A DNA stretch of 64,000 nucleotides from Streptomyces shenzhenensis (GTDB lineage Bacteria; Actinomycetota; Actinomycetes; Streptomycetales; Streptomycetaceae): contig NZ_PENI01000037.1 in NCBI RefSeq assembly GCF_003688995.1, forward strand, positions 36,455-100,454, read 5' to 3'. The notes beneath the pieces were generated by a model. That model worked only from the letters and a program-made list of their open reading frames with translations, ran no database searches and was not told the DNA's origin. A program made the translations under genes and the position numbers. Position 1 is the first letter of the stretch. Each line of letters opens with the position of its first letter. Below, in pieces: positions 16,201-24,329 of the stretch.

Positions 16201-17063
16201 GGGTCGGGGACCTCGGGCGTCGGCGGCTCGTCCCCCGGTTCGCCCGGCGCCGCGGGTTCGGCGACCCACCGCCGCACCTCGTCGGCCAGTTCCTTCAGCG
16301 TGGGCGGGGCCGACGTGGGCAGGGAGATCGCGGTGATCTCCTCCTCGCGGTCCACGCGGACGTTCGCCACGGGCAGCACCGTCCGTTCGCCGCCGGCCTG
16401 TTCGCCGAAGACGAAGAGGAGCCGGTCGCCGGTCCGCAGGGAGTTCGCGGTGCCCTCGACGAAGAGTTCGGAGCGGCGTTCGAGGTCCTCGGGGGTGACG
16501 AGGGAGGGGCGGCGGCGCCGCACCTTCAGCTCGTTCCAGTCCCAGCGGGCCGTCAGGTCGCGTCCGGTCTCGAAGGTCAGCGACTCCTCGCCGGCGGAGG
16601 CGGGCACGCTGTGGCTGCGCGCCCCGCGCGGGATCAGCACGGGCAGCGTCGCGGCCCGCGGATCGTGTTCGAGGGTGTACGCGAGATGCGTGCCGGCCGC
16701 GACGCCCGGCCGCGGGCGGTGCCCGACGAGCCGGCCGAGCAGGACCAGCGAGCGGTGCTCGTCCGCGGTGCGCAGAAAGGCCTCGTCCGCGATCCGCTCG
16801 GAGTGGAAGGTGAGCAGGTCGCCGAGGACGCCGGTGGCGTCGAGCAGGCCGATCACCGGGTCGTCCGGGGTGCGCACGGTCAGCCCGGCCAGGGCCGGGT
16901 AGGCCGGTGAGGCGAGCCGGTCGAGGAGCGCGGCGAGGAAGGAGCCGTACTCGCCGACGCGGTGGTCGAGAGCGGTGCGGCCGGGCGGGTTGTGCGGCGG
17001 GGCGGGGGCGAGGCGCTCGTCGTGGCCGCCGCATGCGCCGCCGCAGGAGCAGCTCCGGGTCAT
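13218..17063 (-). CDS. Putative baseplate assembly protein (TIGR02243-like) with C-terminal LysM
   Basis: A 1281-aa wedge protein. It opens with CSCGGACGGHD, a Cys/His-rich head, then HRVGEYGSFLAALLDRLASP and PDDPVIGLLDATGVLGDLLTF, the usual start of this eCIS baseplate family. The C-terminal half has the J-like core (TVTFGDGVHGARLPSGHENV and YRFGTGKAANVPA). The last about 80 residues (THTVRDERGETLSSVCARYG, ELLRLNPDI) form a LysM domain. A central Ala/Pro-rich stretch (about 390-470) is probably a disordered linker. The ATG at 17063 has GGGAGG upstream and overlaps the stop of the preceding gene (ATGA). The family corresponds to Afp11/12-type wedges that attach the baseplate to the sheath. 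Confidence 0.85.
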   Translation of the reverse strand: MTRSCSCGGACGGHDERLAPAPPHNPPGRTALDHRVGEYGSFLAALLDRLASPAYPALAGLTVRTPDDPVIGLLDATGVLGDLLTFHSERIADEAFLRTADEHRSLVLLGRLVGHRPRPGVAAGTHLAYTLEHDPRAATLPVLIPRGARSHSVPASAGEESLTFETGRDLTARWDWNELKVRRRRPSLVTPEDLERRSELFVEGTANSLRTGDRLLFVFGEQAGGERTVLPVANVRVDREEEITAISLPTSAPPTLKELADEVRRWVAEPAAPGEPGDEPPTPEVPDPRPVSRLIEEFDDQVLAPLRSDLDGTTTPEGLATRLAEPVARLNEAQVLAERYPDVAAWFERLEAVLAGLAAGALDLAPARPVRTGPPSAPAGTGAPAATRTDGPGPRATAATAPATPRSVAPAGTPDPRQAALRALADVLPALRGSAPAPRAGRRAPRPGTDTARLLTALDPGLGSLYPAWRTAAPAAPHLLRELLALRVTAAPFGATAPLKPVQDDRGRVIRSADWPLTGAVLTSMRVVFDTAGRAPVRAEFQYVEGAGSDQRAENLPAAQPVGFPLGPGQVELSTRAAQDRDLNWLGRRPADSQEPGVTARLHSGLPERTLFVARPDEDGPVQVGVHNGTTHETTLRPGAAEQFTHGEYEVTLKYTVGSAEPNVEIVIAGKPEPVNRRVLQLDTVHDGITVGSWVAIRRPAKGAEGGIPGDPELAFVTTQVVAARTAAYSGYGITGRGTEVTLADPWLDEFDVLLSHIRDTTVDAAGEPLRLADEPLGDEVHGNEIELAELYDGLRPGRTLIVTGERTDIPGTAGVTATEVVTLAAADPAVDPRLPGDRVHTRLTLTSDLVHRYRRATVRILGNVVEATHGESREEAVGSGDSDRPNQSFALWQSPLTWLAADNPLGATPVLEIRVDGVRWHEVDSLAGRGPAERVYITGTAAGGRTTVTFGDGVHGARLPSGHENVRARYRFGTGKAANVPADRITQPLTRPLGITAVTNPRPATGGADADGPGLTRRTIPLAVSALDRLVSASDYADFARSRAGIGRATARELFDGRRRVLHVTVAGTDDVPIADDADVLRALRGALTEYGDPNLPVRVDVRELVLLLVSAKVKVAPDHAWELVEPRLRQALLARLGHTGRELARPARLSEVLATAHTVPGVDHVDVDVFTGVPASAGPEQLTALLAAPGAPRPFVPARPAAYEERTHTVRDERGETLSSVCARYGIPLAELLRLNPDITDTRRLAEGRTVFVFRGIRPAQLALLSARATDTLILTEVK

Positions 17064-20000
17064 CGGGCGCCTCCCAGGGATATCGCCAGCCGGCCGTTCT
17101 CCGGCCGGTCCGGGTCGTTGTCGCAGGTGGCGATCTCCAGCGGGCCGAGCCGCAGCACGCCGTCCTCCTTCTCTCCTCGGTCCTCCTCGAACAGCCGGTG
17201 CAGCCGGGTCACCGTCACGCTCTCCACGCCGGGGACGGCCGCGGCCACGGCGACCAGCCGGCTGAGCCGGACCGGCTCGCCGAAGGTCAGCGCGTCCGGG
17301 TGGAAGAAGCCGAGGCGTCCGCCCGGGAGCCGGCCGCTGCCCAGCGCCCGGTACAGGTCGGCCAGGATCTGCCCGTGCTGGTGGCCGGGCCGGGCGCACA
17401 CGGCCAGGGCGATGTCGAGCGGTACCCGGCGGGCGGGGCCGACGACCAGGTCGTGACCGATGCGCCGGTAGGTCTCCAACGCCTGGGCCACAAGGGCGAG
17501 CAGTTGCTCGCCGGGTTCGCCGGTGCCGAGGGCGTCGACGGCGACGTGCGCCTCCTGGAGGCTGCCCGTCCAGCGGATCTCGGCGGCGGCCCGCTGCACC
17601 CCCGGCAGGGCGGCGGCGAGCGTGGCGTAGTCCTCGGCGGTGACGGCCCGCAGCCGGCTGCGGCGCAGGTCGAGTGGGGCCGACTGGCGTACCTGCTCCA
17701 GTGGTTCGGGTTCGGTGCCGCCGGTGGCGGGCAGCGGGTTGCGGACGGCGGCGACCGGGAGTCCCGCGCGGTCGCCGCCGTCCGCCACCAGGTGGTTGAT
17801 GGCTTCGGCGCCGACGTTCCCGGCGGTGCCGCCACCCAGCCGGTAGCGGACGCTCAGCCGGGCGCCCGGGGCCGGCCGGGCGCCGCGGTGGCCGTCGCCG
17901 AAGCGCAGGGCGAGCCGGCCGTCGTCCTCCAGCTCGCCGACGAAGTGCCGGTCGCGGCCCGCGCTGTCCAGGAGGTCGCGGCGCGGCTCCCAGACGGCAC
18001 CGCTGCCGGTGTCGGTCTCGGTGCCGGTGCCGGCTTCGGCCTCGGCTTCGTGGAGCCGTACGGCGGGCAGGGCGCGGCGCGGGTCCTGGGCGAGGGCGGC
18101 GGACGCCGAGCCGCGCAGCACCGGCTCGTCGGGGTGCAGTCCGGCCGCGTACGCCGGGCCCCACGTGTGTGCCATCTCCCAGGCGATGTCGCCGTCCAGC
18201 ACGGTGCCGGCGCGGGCGCGGGCCGTCAGGATCCGCACGCGGCGCAGCTTGGCGTCCAGCAACTCGTCACTGCGGTGCAGCAGTTCGCGCAGGGCGCGGG
18301 CCGGGTGGCGGCGCAGCTCCAGCCGTTCCAGGGCCTTCAGGCCGTAGATCACGGCGAGTTCGGCGATCTCCTCCTCGCCGAGGCCGTCCCGGTCGCGGGC
18401 GCTGCGCCACAGTTCGACGAGCCGACCGCGCACCCGCGCGGGGACGGCGCCGATCCGCTCGGCCTGTCCGGCGGCGACCGTGCCCGGGTCGGGGAACGGC
18501 ACGGCCTGCGCGATGGGGGCGCGGCCGAGGACCGGCCGGAACCGGGGGGCTAGGCCCGGAAAGACCGACTGCGCGAGCAGCGTGCCCAGCGCGGCGGCCT
18601 GGGCGTACGCCGTGCCGGGCACGACCTGTTCACGGCGCTGGCCGGCGCGTTCCAGGCCGATCCCGGCACGGGTGGTGGCCCGTTCCCCGACGGCTTCGAA
18701 GAGCGTACGGACGTCGTCTGGGGTGAGCGCGTCACCGTGCTCGGCGCGCTCCGTCAGTGCGGTGATCAGCCGGGCGGGCGCATTGCCCTCGGTGGCGTCC
18801 CGGCAGCCGGGGCCGGACGGGCCGCAGGGGGCGGTGACCGCCGGTACGGGCGGCACGGTGACCGTCTCGCGCGGTCCGGAGCGGCCGTGGTCGACGAGGA
18901 CCGCGTTGCCGCGGGCCAGCGTCACGTCCTCGACGGGCCGGCAGTCGCGTCCGCCGCGGGTGGTGAGGCACAGCGGGAAGCGCAGGGCGTCCTCGGCGGC
19001 CCAGGTGACCTCCAGGACCGGCTGGTCCTCGATGCGGTCGAGGCCGGGCGTGACGGAGGTCAGCCGGACGGCCTGCCGGTGGGCGGGGTCGGCGTCGCCG
19101 GGGGTGCCGGTGCGCGCTCCCCTGACCTCCTCCAGGACCAGGACGTCGCCCGGTCCGAGGTCGAGCCGCCGCTCCCGGCAGGTCTCCGGGTCCAGCCACG
19201 CGTCGCGCAGGGTGGCCGCGGTGGCGCCCTTCGGCAGCGCGCACACCTCGCCGCCCCAGGTCCACAGCCGGATCGCGTTGTGCGCGACCCGCAGGCGCAG
19301 CGGTTCGACGGCGACGACCGGTTCGAAGACCTCCACCGAGCCGCGCTCGTCCAGGTCGCCGAGGTCGTTCTCGTCGATGACGGTGCCCGGCTCGGGCCGG
19401 TCGTGCGGGTCGAGCGCGCGCACGTCGACGGAGGCGAAGCGGTACGTGCCCGCGGCGAGGGTGTGGTCGCCCGTGGTCTCCACGGTGACGTAGGTGCGGG
19501 CGGTGCAGCCGTCGTGCATCGCGTAGTCGATGAGCCGGACGTGGCGGCGGACGGAGACCCGGCGGCGTGCGGTGTCGAGGTAGGCCTCGGTGGCGACCGC
19601 GTCCTGCTGGTAGCTGATCTGGTCGCCGGTGTACGCGAGCAGTTCCACCAGCGTCATGCCGAGGTCGGCGGGGTTGCGCTCGGCCCAGTCGGGGGTGGTG
19701 AGCGCGAGCCGGTCCAGGAGCAGCTTGCGGAGGGTGTCGTGGTCGCGGGCCGTGTAGTCGATGACGGGCGCGGCCGGGAACTCCGGCTCTTCCTCGTGCC
19801 CGTCCGCGCAGTCGAACGGGCTCGGACAGTCGGGCCGGAAGGCGAACCCGGCGCTGTGGTAGCGCTGGTCGAAGCCGCGGAAGGGTTCGGTGCCGGGCCG
19901 GCCGTACGGGTCGGTCTCCACCAGGGACAGCCGGTAGCGGGAGGTGTCGCCCGCCCGGTCGAGGGTGACGTGGAGCCGGTCGTCCAGCTCGGGGTCCTCC

Positions 20001-20206
20001 TCCCGCTCGACGCTGACGTCGACGGCGGTGATGCCGGTGATCCGCCGGCCGCCGTCGATGCGGACGTTCTCCGGGCCGAGCCCGTGCGGGGCCTTGCCGA
20101 GGAAGGTCACGGTGAGCAGCAGCCCGTCGTCGCTCACCTCGACGGCGTCGACCCCGCCCAGCTGGGCGGCGCGCACCTTGGTCCGCCGGGTGGTTCCCGC
20201 GCTCAT
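17060..20206 (-). CDS. Baseplate J/gp47-family wedge protein
   Basis: A 1048-aa protein in the baseplate J family. Markers are IDYTARDHDTLRKLLLDRLA and DLGMTLVELLAYTGDQISYQ near residues 150-210, and LRFGDGHRGARPAPGARLSV with YRLGGGTAGNVGAEAIN towards the C-terminus. DLRRSRLRAVTAEDYATLAA follows, then a gp47-like end. The start ATG 20206 lies in an ATGA overlap with the gp25 gene, and the stop overlaps the next wedge gene, so the two J-type proteins are probably made in fixed ratio. In Afp/PVC particles two different wedge proteins of this type build the baseplate rim. Confidence 0.88.
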   Translation of the reverse strand: MSAGTTRRTKVRAAQLGGVDAVEVSDDGLLLTVTFLGKAPHGLGPENVRIDGGRRITGITAVDVSVEREEDPELDDRLHVTLDRAGDTSRYRLSLVETDPYGRPGTEPFRGFDQRYHSAGFAFRPDCPSPFDCADGHEEEPEFPAAPVIDYTARDHDTLRKLLLDRLALTTPDWAERNPADLGMTLVELLAYTGDQISYQQDAVATEAYLDTARRRVSVRRHVRLIDYAMHDGCTARTYVTVETTGDHTLAAGTYRFASVDVRALDPHDRPEPGTVIDENDLGDLDERGSVEVFEPVVAVEPLRLRVAHNAIRLWTWGGEVCALPKGATAATLRDAWLDPETCRERRLDLGPGDVLVLEEVRGARTGTPGDADPAHRQAVRLTSVTPGLDRIEDQPVLEVTWAAEDALRFPLCLTTRGGRDCRPVEDVTLARGNAVLVDHGRSGPRETVTVPPVPAVTAPCGPSGPGCRDATEGNAPARLITALTERAEHGDALTPDDVRTLFEAVGERATTRAGIGLERAGQRREQVVPGTAYAQAAALGTLLAQSVFPGLAPRFRPVLGRAPIAQAVPFPDPGTVAAGQAERIGAVPARVRGRLVELWRSARDRDGLGEEEIAELAVIYGLKALERLELRRHPARALRELLHRSDELLDAKLRRVRILTARARAGTVLDGDIAWEMAHTWGPAYAAGLHPDEPVLRGSASAALAQDPRRALPAVRLHEAEAEAGTGTETDTGSGAVWEPRRDLLDSAGRDRHFVGELEDDGRLALRFGDGHRGARPAPGARLSVRYRLGGGTAGNVGAEAINHLVADGGDRAGLPVAAVRNPLPATGGTEPEPLEQVRQSAPLDLRRSRLRAVTAEDYATLAAALPGVQRAAAEIRWTGSLQEAHVAVDALGTGEPGEQLLALVAQALETYRRIGHDLVVGPARRVPLDIALAVCARPGHQHGQILADLYRALGSGRLPGGRLGFFHPDALTFGEPVRLSRLVAVAAAVPGVESVTVTRLHRLFEEDRGEKEDGVLRLGPLEIATCDNDPDRPENGRLAISLGGAR

Positions 20207-20595
20207 GCCGCCCTCCCCTCGAAGACGTCCTCGCGCACGGTGCCGGTGGCCCGCACGACGTACGACAGATGCACGCGTACGACGTCGTCGCCGCCCTCGA
20301 CGTCGAGGGACACGACCTCGACGAGGTCGCCGAGCCAGCGCTGCAGTGCGGCCTGGACGGAGAGTTCGACGGTGCTGAGCAGTTCCGGGCTGTTGGGGGC
20401 GAAGACCAGGTCGAGCAGTCCGCAGCCGAAGTCGGGGCGCATCACGCGCTCGCCGGGGCTGGTGAACAGCAGTTGCTCGATCAGATCGTGGACGTGGTCG
20501 GCGGGGCGGGCGTGCGCGGTGCGTCCCCGGCGGTCGGCGTGGAACGGGAACGCGATGTCGGTGCGCGGGCGGGTTCGCCTGCTCATCGGCCTCAT
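20203..20595 (-). CDS. GPW/gp25-family baseplate protein
   Basis: A 130-aa protein with the gp25/lysozyme-like baseplate fold. It contains DIAFPFHADRRGRTAHARPADHV pieces, LIEQLLFTSPGERVMRPDFG and LSTVELSVQAALQRWLGDLV. In contractile machines this small protein nucleates the sheath at the baseplate (T4 gp25, Afp9). I used ATG 20595, which overlaps the stop of the PAAR-like gene. An alternative ATG lies at 20586. Confidence 0.9.
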   Translation of the reverse strand: MRPMSRRTRPRTDIAFPFHADRRGRTAHARPADHVHDLIEQLLFTSPGERVMRPDFGCGLLDLVFAPNSPELLSTVELSVQAALQRWLGDLVEVVSLDVEGGDDVVRVHLSYVVRATGTVREDVFEGRAA

Positions 20596-20927
20596 CGGAC
20601 GGTGACCTTTCGCTGCGCGGCCTGGACGACGGGCGGGCCCTGCGGGACGAGGGCCGCGCTGAGGCACTGGGCCGCGGAGGTGTCCAGCAGCACGGGTGCG
20701 CCGTCGGCCGTGATGCCCGTGCCGTCGGCGGTCCAGCGGACCGAGACGCATGGCGCGGGCACGCCGTCGACGGTGTGCGGGCAGCCGGTGACGACGTAGG
20801 TGTGTGCGGCCGTGGCGACGGCGGCGCCCGCGATCCGCAGGCCACCGGAGGGTGGGGTGGCCGGGGCGACCCGGCCGCCGTGCGGGCAGCCGATGACGGC
20901 GCCCGCGTCCAACAGACTTCCGGACAA
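20592..20927 (-). CDS. PAAR-like spike-tip protein
   Basis: A 111-aa protein. The best start is TTG 20927, preceded by GGGGGGAAG and giving SGSLLDAGAVIGCPHGG. Two CPH motifs (IGCPHGGRV near residue 15 and VTGCPHTVDG near 50) could hold a metal at the tip. The order next to the gpV-like spike fits a PAAR/Afp10-type cone that caps the spike. The use of TTG keeps expression low, which suits a single-copy tip protein. It has a 17-bp spacer upstream and an ATGA overlap downstream. Confidence 0.75.
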   Translation of the reverse strand: MSGSLLDAGAVIGCPHGGRVAPATPPSGGLRIAGAAVATAAHTYVVTGCPHTVDGVPAPCVSVRWTADGTGITADGAPVLLDTSAAQCLSAALVPQGPPVVQAAQRKVTVR

Positions 20928-20944
20928 CTTCTTCCCCCCGTTGT

Positions 20945-21481
20945 CTATCGCTTGGAGAGGACGGTCAACTGGCCCTCGTTGATGGTCACTTCGCTGCCGC
21001 GCAGCACGACCTCGGCGCCCGCGCCGGTGGCGATGACCACGGCTTCGGCGGTGATCCGGATGTAGGCGCCGCCCTGGGCCTGCAGGAGGATGCCCTGTTC
21101 GGCGCCTGCGGTGTCGTTGAGCACGATCTTGTGGGCCTGCGGGGTCTGCACGACGACCGGTTTGTGCGTCGCGTTCGCCCGGAGTTCGCGGCGTGCGTCG
21201 GGCGGCAGTTCGCCGGCGTCGCCGTACCAGCACCCGGTCCACACCGGGAAGCTGGGGTCTCCCTGCTCGAACTCCACCCATACGCCCGCGCCGGGCGGCG
21301 GCACCACGAACTGGCCCGACTCCGGTCCGGTGAACGGCAGGCAGGGCAGCGCCCAGGTGGACGGCTCGTCACCGAGGACGTCCGGGACCTCGACCGTGAT
21401 CCGGCCGATGCGCAGCGGATCGTCGGTGTCCACCACCCGGCCGCGGAACTTGCCGAGGTAGCGATTGCTGGGTGCCGCCAT
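20945..21481 (-). CDS. Baseplate assembly protein V / spike (gp5-VgrG-like OB fold)
   Basis: A 178-aa protein with an OB-fold start (NRYLGKFRGRVVDTDDPLR, IGRITVEVPDVLG) and GQFVVPPPGAGVWVEFEQGD, which is conserved in gpV/VgrG spikes. The C-terminal part has repeated short strands (AYIRITAEAVVIATGAGAEV, LRGSEVTINEG) expected for a triple beta-helix needle. With the gpD-like hub encoded just upstream it forms the split equivalent of VgrG or Afp8. AGGAG precedes the ATG. Confidence 0.9.
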   Translation of the reverse strand: MAAPSNRYLGKFRGRVVDTDDPLRIGRITVEVPDVLGDEPSTWALPCLPFTGPESGQFVVPPPGAGVWVEFEQGDPSFPVWTGCWYGDAGELPPDARRELRANATHKPVVVQTPQAHKIVLNDTAGAEQGILLQAQGGAYIRITAEAVVIATGAGAEVVLRGSEVTINEGQLTVLSKR

Positions 21482-21515
21482 GCTGGACTGCTCCTGGTTT
21501 CCTAGGTGGTTCGGG

Positions 21516-22655
21516 TCAGGGCCTGACGTGGTCGCCGCGTGCCTCCAGCCCCTCCCGGGAGAGGGTGAAGTTCTGCTGGAAGGAGCCCGGGCGCAGGTTG
21601 TGGGTGACGGACTTGACGAAGTAGTCGCCGTCGTAGGCGCGTCCGGCGCCGCGGACGCCGACGAGCCGACGCGGCTGGAGGAGGTAGCCGTGCCGGTTGA
21701 CGTCGAGCGACCCGGAGGCCGAGACGACGTCGGCGGAGACGGCCGCCCTGGCGAGGAGTTCCGCCTCGGCCTGCGCCCGCTGCTGCTTGGCGGTGCCGGC
21801 GAGGGTCCGGCGCTTGAGGGCCGGGGTGGGGCGGCGGCCGAGCGGCGGGCGCAGCGGGCTGATCGGCGGCTGCGGCAGCAGGGTGGTCCGGCGGGTCCCC
21901 GGGTCCTGCCAGCGCGCCTGCGGCTCCTCGCGTGCGGTGCCGTCGTACGCGAAGGTCAGCTGGTCCACCGTGGTGTGGGCGTCCATGTTGACGTTGAGGG
22001 CGTGCTGGCGGACGCCGAGCCGGACCTCCGGTCCCCAACGGGCGGACGACCGGCCGGGGTCGGGCCCCGGCTCCAGATAGAAGGTGTAGCCGTTGGCGCG
22101 GGCCAGCTCGGTGACGTACTGCAGGTCGGTGCCGGTCTGGTAGTGCACCCGGAGGTCCTGGTGCGGCGGCTGGGCCACCTTCTCCGTGTAGATGTCCGGC
22201 CGGATGCCGTACTCCGAGTAGCGGCGCAGGATGGCGAGGACGCGTGCGGACGGGGGCAGGTTGGGGTAGCGGGCGGTGCGCTCCTCCAGGTCCATCAGGA
22301 GGGTCAGATCCTCGCCCGTGACGGTGAGGGTGGAGTGTCCTGGGGTGTTGCTGGCGCCGACCTCCTGCCGGACGATCAGCCCGTCGAAGAGCACCTCGGG
22401 TGTGCCGCGGACGCTGACGGTGAGGATGACGCGCGTCTTCGGATCGAAGAACCCCTCGGGCAGCAGCCGCTTGTTGATCAGTCCGTTCCTGGTGAGGTCG
22501 AAGGCGAACTGGAAGCCGCTGCGTTCGCCCGCGGTGGCGGTGATCTGGGCGGACAGCAGCGCCTCGGCGACCTCGACCGGGACCGGGCGGGCGAGGGTCG
22601 GCCCCATGAGCAGCTGGATGTGGACGGGGCCCTGCCCCACGGGCTGTTCAGCCAT
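21516..22655 (-). CDS. Phage late control D (gpD)-like hub protein
   Basis: A 379-aa protein with features of the gpD hub family: VEVTxT-like beta strands, FDGLIVRQEVG and HSTLTVTGEDLTLLMDLEER in the first 120 residues, then GTDLQYVTELARANGYTFYL, typical of gp27/gpD second domains. The C-terminal DYFVKSVTHNLRPGSFQQNF is also characteristic. It forms the trimeric hub that holds the spike. Its start overlaps the end of the LysM/gp53-like gene by 8 bp, and GGAGAG precedes the ATG. Confidence 0.88.
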   Translation of the reverse strand: MAEQPVGQGPVHIQLLMGPTLARPVPVEVAEALLSAQITATAGERSGFQFAFDLTRNGLINKRLLPEGFFDPKTRVILTVSVRGTPEVLFDGLIVRQEVGASNTPGHSTLTVTGEDLTLLMDLEERTARYPNLPPSARVLAILRRYSEYGIRPDIYTEKVAQPPHQDLRVHYQTGTDLQYVTELARANGYTFYLEPGPDPGRSSARWGPEVRLGVRQHALNVNMDAHTTVDQLTFAYDGTAREEPQARWQDPGTRRTTLLPQPPISPLRPPLGRRPTPALKRRTLAGTAKQQRAQAEAELLARAAVSADVVSASGSLDVNRHGYLLQPRRLVGVRGAGRAYDGDYFVKSVTHNLRPGSFQQNFTLSREGLEARGDHVRP

Positions 22656-23010
22656 GCCGCTCTCCGCGCGGGAACCCGCCGGTGAGCGGGATGCCGATGA
22701 CGCGTCCCGCCTCGTCCGTCAACTCCCGCGGATCGAGTACGGGGTTGGCGTCGGCGATCCGCCACCACTGTCCGGGGTCGCCGAGGTAGCGCTGTCCGAG
22801 CAGGTCGGGGCGCTCGCCGGCGCCGACGGTGTGCGGCTCGGTCTCCTCGTCGAGCGGGGGCAGCAGGCGGCGCTTGGTGTACCGGACCTCGGTGCCGTCC
22901 GCGCGGCGGTGCACGCTGATCTCGGCGTCGTGGTAGCGGCTGGTGCGCGGGTAGGGGTGCGCGCCCGGCAGGGAGTCCAGGGCGTTCTCGTACGGCTCGA
23001 TGTCGGCCAT
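22648..23010 (-). CDS. LysM/gp53-like small tail protein
   Basis: A 120-aa protein. The first half has an unusual Tyr/Arg-rich region (YPRTSRYHDAEISVHRR), and the second half (HTVGAGERPDLLGQRYLGD, WWRIADANP) is a LysM-like or gp53-like fold. In contractile systems such proteins bridge the tube initiator and baseplate hub (the role of gp53 or the Afp7 C-terminus). It begins 10 nt after the stop of the tube-initiator gene, so translation is probably coupled. Confidence 0.8.
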   Translation of the reverse strand: MADIEPYENALDSLPGAHPYPRTSRYHDAEISVHRRADGTEVRYTKRRLLPPLDEETEPHTVGAGERPDLLGQRYLGDPGQWWRIADANPVLDPRELTDEAGRVIGIPLTGGFPRGERHG

Positions 23011-23020
23011 GGCGGTGGTC

Positions 23021-23707
23021 TCAGCCCCTTCCGGTCACGAGGTCGGTGCCCCCGAGGCCGAGGGCGCCCAGGCCGGCGCCGCGCGCGGCGGCGGCGAGGC
23101 GTTCCTTCTGCGCGAGATGGGCCAGGTACAGGTCGGCACCGCGGTGCCCGGCGGGCAGGTCACTGACGGTGAGGATCTTCATCCCGATGCCGAGCGAGGC
23201 GCGGATCGGGTTGAGGTGCACGTCGAAGGCGGACTCGTTGACGGAGAGTTCGGTGAGCCTGACGGGCATGACCCGCTTGCTGCCCCAGGTGAACAGGGTC
23301 AACGGCATCTCGATCGGGCTGATCTCGATGGCGCCCTGCTGGGCCAGCCGGCTCGCGGCGCGCAGTTGCGCGGTGGTCGGCTGCACGAGCATTTCGAGGG
23401 TGGCGAGCTGGGGGTGGATGCCGTCGGGTGCGGCGATCTCCAGCTGGTCGGTGGCGTCGATCTCGGCGGTGAACTTCCAGGTCTCCTGGGCGGGACCCTT
23501 GAGCCGGAGCGCCTCGTTCCGGTCTCCGCTCCCGGTCCCGCCGCTGCCCGCGTCGCCCCCGTCCCCGGCCGACTGCGGCGCGATACTCCGCTCCAGGGTG
23601 TCGGGATTGAACTGCAGCACGATGACGCGCTGCGGGGCGCCGGTGTCGGGATCAACAACAACAATCCCAGAACGAACGGGTTTTGGAATATCGGCGTAGC
23701 GGGTCAT
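23021..23707 (-). CDS. eCIS tube-initiator protein (Afp7-like CIS tube domain)
   Basis: A 228-aa protein. VIVLQFNPDTLERSIAPQ near residue 30 and the later LTLFTWGSKRVMPVRLTEL match the CIS tube N-terminal domain of Afp7/Pvc7, the adaptor between hub and inner tube. I chose ATG 23707, whose ATGA overlaps the stop of the putative immunity gene. The first about 20 codons use A/T-ending triplets (for example ATT, AAA, GTT, GAT) in contrast to the rest of the gene. The base composition of the upstream cassette therefore continues a little way into this gene. Confidence 0.85.
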   Translation of the reverse strand: MTRYADIPKPVRSGIVVVDPDTGAPQRVIVLQFNPDTLERSIAPQSAGDGGDAGSGGTGSGDRNEALRLKGPAQETWKFTAEIDATDQLEIAAPDGIHPQLATLEMLVQPTTAQLRAASRLAQQGAIEISPIEMPLTLFTWGSKRVMPVRLTELSVNESAFDVHLNPIRASLGIGMKILTVSDLPAGHRGADLYLAHLAQKERLAAAARGAGLGALGLGGTDLVTGRG

Positions 23708-24315
23708 GCGTCGCCGACCCCCGCCTCGCCGAACGCGGTGGACATACGCTTGGCCAGACTCCTCACGCGGGCATCCGGATCCTGCTGAGCCACGGCGTCC
23801 AGGAGCTCTCGGAAGGGAGCCCATTCAGCGTGTCCGATGGCCATGATTCCACTCTTTCGCACTTCCGGTGAGGCGTCACTCACCGATTCGATGAATTCTT
23901 GGGAATATCGATTGTCAGGGTTCAGGGGCGCGCCGATGCCTGCTCGCACGAGGGACCGGCCCTTTTCTTCGGTGGTGCTTGCTTCTGCGATTGCACGGAG
24001 CAGGTCGTCGTCGCCACAGAGAGGAAGACCACACGCAGTGATCCATGATTCGTAGGGACCCAGGTCGCCTGTCGTGCGACTCGTCATCACGATATAGGCG
24101 GTACGCAACTTCCGGTCTCGCACATAGGTGAGAAAGAAACCGGCGGCCATCTCCCAGACCATCCTTCGGGGCTCCGAGCCGAAGCGTTTGGCCGGGACAT
24201 CGGCGACCTTCTTCCAGCCTTCGGCAACGGCGAGGCGGGCAACCTGTTCCTCGCCATCGGGCTCCCGCAGCAGATGGCGACGGGACCGAAACGTCGCCGG
24301 GTGTTGTGATGTCAC
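23704..24315 (-). CDS. Putative immunity protein for the eCIS toxin tip, HEAT-like C-terminus
   Basis: A 203-aa soluble protein from GTG 24315. The GTG is chosen because GAAAGGTGATC, a near-perfect anti-16S match, sits upstream. The TTG at 24333 is in frame but poorer. I do not recognise the N-terminal half (WKKVADVPAKRFG, WEMAAGFFLTYVRDRKL). The C-terminal part (SPEVRKSGIMAIGHAEW, QDPDARVRSLAKRM) looks like HEAT-type helical repeats. Its GC content is clearly lower than the flanking eCIS genes and matches the toxin end just upstream, which stops at 24330. A gene of this kind directly after a variable toxin C-terminus is typically its immunity protein or chaperone. No structural eCIS protein is expected here. 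Confidence 0.5.
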   Translation of the reverse strand: MTSQHPATFRSRRHLLREPDGEEQVARLAVAEGWKKVADVPAKRFGSEPRRMVWEMAAGFFLTYVRDRKLRTAYIVMTSRTTGDLGPYESWITACGLPLCGDDDLLRAIAEASTTEEKGRSLVRAGIGAPLNPDNRYSQEFIESVSDASPEVRKSGIMAIGHAEWAPFRELLDAVAQQDPDARVRSLAKRMSTAFGEAGVGDA

Positions 24316-24329
24316 CTGATCACCTTTCG

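Noticed and set aside
12489..16910. Plus-strand open frame of 1473 codons opposite the baseplate and tail genes
   Set aside because: It is an antisense shadow of high-GC coding sequence. The minus-strand frames carry recognisable baseplate families and well-placed ribosome sites; this frame is Gly/Arg/Ala filler.
17064..18164. N-terminal extension of the TIGR02243-like baseplate gene
   Set aside because: It would overlap the upstream wedge gene by over 1 kb. ATG 17063 has a Shine-Dalgarno and an ATGA junction.
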